Assembly (NCBI GenBank): GCA_021784265.1
Contig: JAJXTA010000092.1
Location: forward strand, 1 to 8,425
Source: a bacterium
GTDB taxonomy: Bacteria > Verrucomicrobiota > Verrucomicrobiia > Limisphaerales > J093
Direction of reading: 5' to 3'
Length of the DNA: 8,425 bases
Positions 6,050 to 8,425 of the stretch are shown here, piece after piece (within the stretch, counting starts at the first letter, position 1; every line of letters begins with the position of its first letter). Below the pieces are notes generated by a model. The model did not search any database and was not told the origin of the DNA. It saw only the letters and a list, made by a program, of their open reading frames with translations. A program made the position numbers and the translations under genes.

Positions 6050-8425
6050 CTACTGCTGAACCCGGTAGAATTTCGTGCCCGCAGCCGGGGCCGTTTCGCT
6101 GAAGGCACCCGAGCTGTTGCCGGTGGAGGTCCAGGTGGGATTGCGCAGCGACGGCGAGGAGTAGAGCGTCCCGCCATTGCTCCACTTGATGTTGATGCTC
6201 CCGCCCGCAACCTGGATGCTGTCGATATGCGGCGCCACGGTGACCGCAACGGTGGGCGCGATGTCATAGAAGGCGAGGTTGTCCACGCCCCACCACCAAC
6301 TGCAGTTGCCCAGTTGGTAGAAGCGCAGACGGACATCCTTCTGTTTGCTGGCCAACGGCAAGCGGATGCCGTCCACCTTGGTCGAGGTGACCGTGTTCTG
6401 ACTGCGCGGCGCCAGGTACGGGGCCAGGGCCTGCGTCACCGGCTCGGCCAACCCGCTGCCAAACGTGCCGCCGCCCATCGCCCCGGTCGTCGGGTCGGTC
6501 CAATCGAGCACCGAGTAGGGGGCGTTGAGGGTCCGCAGCACGTCGATGCTGCCGTCGGGCAGCAGTTTCACGTAGCCCTCGTTGCTGTAGGCGATCGTCA
6601 CGTAGATCACGCCCGGATTCCAGGTCTTGCCGCCGTCGATCGAGTACTCGATGCCGTCGGCTTGGGCGTTCGCGTTGGCCGACATCCGCATCAGGCTGCT
6701 GTAGATCATCACCGGATTGGTGACCGAGGAGAGGTTGAACGGCGCCGAGGTGCAGAACTGGGCTTGCACCCCGCTGCGGCCATCCGAGGTGGCCCAGAGG
6801 ACGTTGCCGGAGGCGATCGTCGTGACGGGCTGCCCGTTGACGGTCTGGTTGGGATCATTGTTCATCGAGGACCCCTCGACGCCGGTCATCGTCGTGGTGC
6901 TAATGACGATCCAGTTTTTGAACGAGTCCGAACTCTTGTCGGTGAGGTCCCAGCCCGGCGTGTTCTCCGCCGTGTAATTCCACGCCGTCCAACCGGGCGG
7001 CACGGTGTTGGTGACGCTGGTGGCTTCCGGGTAGGCGTCGAAGTTCTCCTGCGCCACTGGGTTGGCGGGCAGGATCAGGTTCTGGATGTTGTTAAACTGC
7101 CACTGCTGGGTGCGCGTATAAGCCCCGGTCGAGTCCTTGTAGCTCAAGCTGGCGGTGTGGACATCCGACGGGAGTTGCAAGCCCGGGAAGGCCGCCCCGC
7201 CGTCGGAAACGATCAGGTAACCGCCCTGCCGCTGCTTGACGGGGGTGATGCTCTTGCCATCCACGGTGAGGGTGACCGAGCTGTCATTAATCGGCGTCGT
7301 CCCATCGACCAGCACGATGGTCAGGTTGGTGTCCTCGATCTCCATCTGATGCAGGGCTGGCACCGGCAGTGAGCCGACAATGTACGGTTTGACTGCGGCG
7401 GCGGTGCTGCCGCTGACCAATCCCCGGTAGGCCGGAATGCCGCCATGAGCCCGGTCGTTGACCAGCACCGGCGTGATCCCGCCATTAAAAGCCGACCAGA
7501 TCAGGTGCGAACCACCGGTCCCGTTCTCCCATACCAGGCGGAAGGGATAAACACCCGCTTGCGGCACCAGGAAGCTAAACTGGAAGGGGCCCGTGCCGTC
7601 GTTGTGCTCGGCCACCACCGCGCGCCCAAACAAGTCCGCCGGTTGCGCCCCGCTGTACAGCCGCCAGCCGTCGTCGCTGTCCACTTGCATGTGGACCACC
7701 CCGGCCGGCAGGTTCAGGTAGGTCAGGACCTCGGCGGCCTGCCCATCCGTGGTGGCGTCCGTCGAGGGTGCCCCCGGCATGTTGGTCGCGGCAATATCGA
7801 GGTTCAGCGTCGTGGCGATCTCGAAGTGGATGGGGGCGTTGGGAGAGTTGTTCGGCACCACGCCCGGGCCCGTGGCGGCGCCGACGGCGGTCGGGTCCGC
7901 CAAGTTGGGCAGGCTGGCCCCGTTGACATCGACCGCCTGCAGGCTCAAGTCGGCCTCCGCCCGCTCGTTGCTGTTGCCCGTGTTCGCCCCGTTCGAGTTG
8001 GCATAAATGTTCCAGTTGAAACCCGATTTGTTGGTGTCCACCGTGGTCACCCGCCAGCCGGCGTCCAAGCTGATATAGTTCTGGACCGTGAAACTCCAAC
8101 TGTTGGTCACCGGCAGGGTTCCATCCGTGAACACCAAGGTGACCATGTGTTCCGACTGCGACGCCCACGGCGCGGGAGCGCTATAGTCGATCGCGGTCAC
8201 ATTCCCGTTCTTGCTGAACGTGGGCGAAAGCGCGACCCCGTCGAGCACCAGCGAGATGCTGCTCTGCGCGATGGGCGTGCTGCCATCGACCAGGCTAATA
8301 TGGATCCCCTCGTTCGGCACCACATCCACCGCCCCCGCCGCCGGGTCGATGGATTTGGCATAGGCGTGCGCCACGGTCACCCCGTAGTAGGCGGGGACGC
8401 CGCCGTTGGCCACGTCGTTGACCAA
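6050..8425 (-). CDS. 3' part of a large secreted multi-domain protein with Ig-like and PA14-like modules
   Basis: At least 791 residues are visible. The frame is open to the window edge, so the N-terminus and any signal peptide are missing and the first codon is not a start. In order: an Ig-like beta domain (about 1-120); a Thr/Asn-rich link and PA14-like domain (about 121-320, with DSDDGWRLYSG at 249-259 and GVYPFRLVWENGTGGSHLIW); a second Ig-like copy (322-453) beginning VNDRAHGGIPAYRG, as the first begins VNDVANGGVPAYYG; a larger beta-sandwich of MAM/jelly-roll style (about 455-722, ending WWWGVDNLAFYDI); and a short C-terminal module (about 728-791) ending FYRVQQ, a tail frequent in Verrucomicrobia secreted proteins. 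PA14 domains often bind carbohydrate, so a surface, adhesion or glycan-related role is plausible, but no catalytic motif is seen. The next gene, an exported cytochrome, begins at the base after its stop. Composition is richer in Asn/Thr/Ser than its neighbours. Confidence 0.8.
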   Translation of the reverse strand: MVNDVANGGVPAYYGVTVAHAYAKSIDPAAGAVDVVPNEGIHISLVDGSTPIAQSSISLVLDGVALSPTFSKNGNVTAIDYSAPAPWASQSEHMVTLVFTDGTLPVTNSWSFTVQNYISLDAGWRVTTVDTNKSGFNWNIYANSNGANTGNSNERAEADLSLQAVDVNGASLPNLADPTAVGAATGPGVVPNNSPNAPIHFEIATTLNLDIAATNMPGAPSTDATTDGQAAEVLTYLNLPAGVVHMQVDSDDGWRLYSGAQPADLFGRAVVAEHNDGTGPFQFSFLVPQAGVYPFRLVWENGTGGSHLIWSAFNGGITPVLVNDRAHGGIPAYRGLVSGSTAAAVKPYIVGSLPVPALHQMEIEDTNLTIVLVDGTTPINDSSVTLTVDGKSITPVKQRQGGYLIVSDGGAAFPGLQLPSDVHTASLSYKDSTGAYTRTQQWQFNNIQNLILPANPVAQENFDAYPEATSVTNTVPPGWTAWNYTAENTPGWDLTDKSSDSFKNWIVISTTTMTGVEGSSMNNDPNQTVNGQPVTTIASGNVLWATSDGRSGVQAQFCTSAPFNLSSVTNPVMIYSSLMRMSANANAQADGIEYSIDGGKTWNPGVIYVTIAYSNEGYVKLLPDGSIDVLRTLNAPYSVLDWTDPTTGAMGGGTFGSGLAEPVTQALAPYLAPRSQNTVTSTKVDGIRLPLASKQKDVRLRFYQLGNCSWWWGVDNLAFYDIAPTVAVTVAPHIDSIQVAGGSINIKWSNGGTLYSSPSLRNPTWTSTGNSSGAFSETAPAAGTKFYRVQQ
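7067..7462 (-). repeat. Second copy of a ~320-residue-period module in the secreted protein
   Basis: Residues about 322-453 begin VNDRAHGGIPAYRG and contain IVLVDGTTPINDSSVTLTVDG, ending near QWQFNNIQNLILP. This matches the copy at 8069-8422 in order and spacing of motifs (VNDxAxGGxPAYxG, LVDGxTPI, SxSLxLDG, a W-S/Q-F-x-VQN strand). Copies are clearly diverged in DNA, so this is an old duplication of an Ig-like domain. Confidence 0.7.
8069..8422 (-). repeat. First visible copy of the ~320-residue-period module, cut by the window edge
   Basis: Residues about 2-119 begin VNDVANGGVPAYYG and contain ISLVDGSTPIAQSSISLVLDG, ending near FTVQNYISLDAG. By analogy with the second copy, a PA14-like domain probably lies just outside the window, upstream of this copy. 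The shared block TGGTCAACGAC at the start of both copies lies at the contig end. Confidence 0.7.

Noticed and set aside
5819..7372. Long plus-strand open frame (517 codons)
   Set aside because: It spans antisense across two real genes and their junction, with low-complexity Arg/Gly/Val composition; explained by GC bias.
6050..8425. Possible CRISPR or short tandem DNA repeats in the secreted-protein gene
   Set aside because: Repetition is at the level of diverged protein domains; no short, regularly spaced identical DNA repeats are seen.

Overview
The window is GC-rich, and every convincing gene lies on the minus strand, so the text below follows transcription from high to low coordinates. 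The best guess for the source is a member of the Verrucomicrobiota, possibly the Pedosphaera/Limisphaera side. This rests on three things: a large secreted protein ending in the short beta-rich tail with a terminal FYR motif common in that phylum, a DUF1111-like di-heme cytochrome, and an FHA-class III cyclase fusion of a type seen in PVC bacteria. This is inference from protein style; no rRNA or other phylogenetic marker is present. The first nine bases match the 3' end of the standard Illumina adapter, and the other end cuts through a gene, so the window is probably a whole metagenomic contig.

Region 1 (8425-4364) encodes exported proteins. A 3'-terminal fragment of a very large secreted protein with repeated Ig-like and PA14-like modules is followed, with no spacer (TAG then GTG), by a di-heme c-type cytochrome of the DUF1111/DHOR type. 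A strong 14-bp hairpin with terminator-like character lies just past the stop of the first gene but inside the first codons of the second. A 12-nt direct repeat offers an alternative pairing partner. This junction is the most unusual nucleotide-level feature in the window.

Region 2 (4363-4168) is a 196-base non-coding gap holding a GC-rich stem-loop and the rpoN ribosome binding site.

Region 3 (4167-177) is a run of four co-directional genes encoding cytoplasmic regulatory or lipid functions: rpoN (sigma-54), a YegS/DagK-type lipid kinase, an FHA-domain/class III nucleotide cyclase fusion, and a macro-domain ADP-ribose hydrolase. Gaps are 80, 52 and 4 bases, so an operon is plausible. The usual rpoN neighbours (hpf, ptsN, rapZ) do not follow rpoN here. 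The last two genes, a phosphothreonine-sensing cyclase and an ADP-ribose-processing enzyme, are almost fused and may act together; this is speculative.

Region 4 (176-1) has no convincing gene. It holds a weak stem-loop, a 5'-end-truncated possible start of another ORF, and the adapter remnant. I see no tRNA, rRNA, CRISPR array, insertion sequence or phage gene in the window.
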